Positions 63,914 to 64,000 of a stretch of DNA of 64,000 nucleotides are shown piece after piece. Source of the DNA: Streptomyces sp. ERV7 (GTDB taxonomy: Bacteria > Actinomycetota > Actinomycetes > Streptomycetales > Streptomycetaceae). Below the pieces are notes generated by a model that ran no database searches, was not told where the DNA came from, and was given only the letters and a program-made list of their open reading frames with translations. The position numbers were made by a program, and so were the translations under genes. The stretch spans positions 1,133,769 through 1,197,768 of the forward strand of contig NZ_LYOY01000001.1 in the NCBI RefSeq assembly GCF_001653515.1, in the 5' to 3' direction. Numbering within the stretch: the stretch's first letter is position 1; every line of letters starts with the position of its first letter.

Positions 63914-64000
63914 TCAGACGTTGAACCCCAGCGCCCGCAGCTGCTCGCGGCCATCGTCCGTGATCTTGTCCGGGCCCCACGGCGGCATCCAGACCCAGTT
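63914..64000 (-). CDS. Metal-sulfur cluster assembly factor (DUF59/SufT-like), C-terminus only
   Basis: The window ends inside this gene. The visible 28 codons read WVWMPPWGPDKITDDGREQL...ALGFNV and stop, the typical end of Streptomyces DUF59/SufT proteins located after the suf operon. They assist Fe-S cluster assembly. Confidence 0.8.
   Translation of the reverse strand, partial: NWVWMPPWGPDKITDDGREQLRALGFNV

Overview
The window looks like Streptomyces chromosome. It is uniformly very G+C-rich with strong third-position G/C bias. It carries a SepF paralog, an FxSxx-COOH RiPP cluster, a streptogrisin-type protease, a LysM-bearing resuscitation-promoting factor and a class I-style cobalamin gene set. 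No rRNA, tRNA or CRISPR array was recognised.

Left flank (1-11,313): the end of a secreted subtilase abuts a minus-strand cobalamin block (truncated cobC, cbiX, cobH, cbiG'-cobJ). Next come a MocR regulator divergent from two AhpD/CMD-fold genes and a PEP-mutase/isocitrate-lyase-type gene, a membrane-anchored protein, then imuB and the 3' part of a dnaE2 gene.

Centre (11,308-34,628): a 23.3-kb integrative element interrupts the chromosomal dnaE2 exactly within the Ser-Pro-Gly-Gln codons. Removing it rejoins the two dnaE2 pieces in frame. The junctions share a 6-bp core (GGCCCG). The right end holds a Tn554-like recombination module of three large, translationally coupled proteins (two with clear tyrosine-recombinase residues) plus a small coiled-coil TnpC/DUF6262-like protein. 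The cargo includes putative defence genes: a kinase overlapping an AIPR-family gene, a Hachiman-like nuclease and helicase, and an XRE-ImmA/IrrE plus TGT-like operon. Most strikingly, the element carries its own full-length dnaE2 and imuB. The element copy has a SOS-box-like operator, as does the host gene. It is also recoded with rare codons exactly where the element inserted in the host gene, including a synonymous change inside the core. The simplest reading is a mobile element that breaks the host mutagenic polymerase gene while supplying a replacement it cannot itself attack.

Right flank (34,623-64,000): the 5' part of host dnaE2 with its LexA-box-like site, an ABC-2-like membrane protein, an SPFH protein and an alpha/beta hydrolase. 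Then comes an FxSxx-COOH RiPP cluster (fxsA, frameshifted fxsB, AAC(3)-like, fxsC, fxsT), followed by a convergent SLATT/SLOG pair, a streptogrisin-like protease, a DUF5685 gene, sepF-like, acyl-CoA dehydrogenase, an MFS exporter, PAP2, a fused LivHMG transporter with livF, an Rpf/LysM protein, a TetR fragment, a secreted protein, and the end of a SufT/DUF59-like gene.

Several host genes end or begin abruptly (cobC/subtilase near 905, DUF5685/S1 protease near 50,668, tetR at 61,881) and fxsB has a 1-nt frameshift. These could be true deletions or assembly faults and need read-level checking before any biology is built on them.
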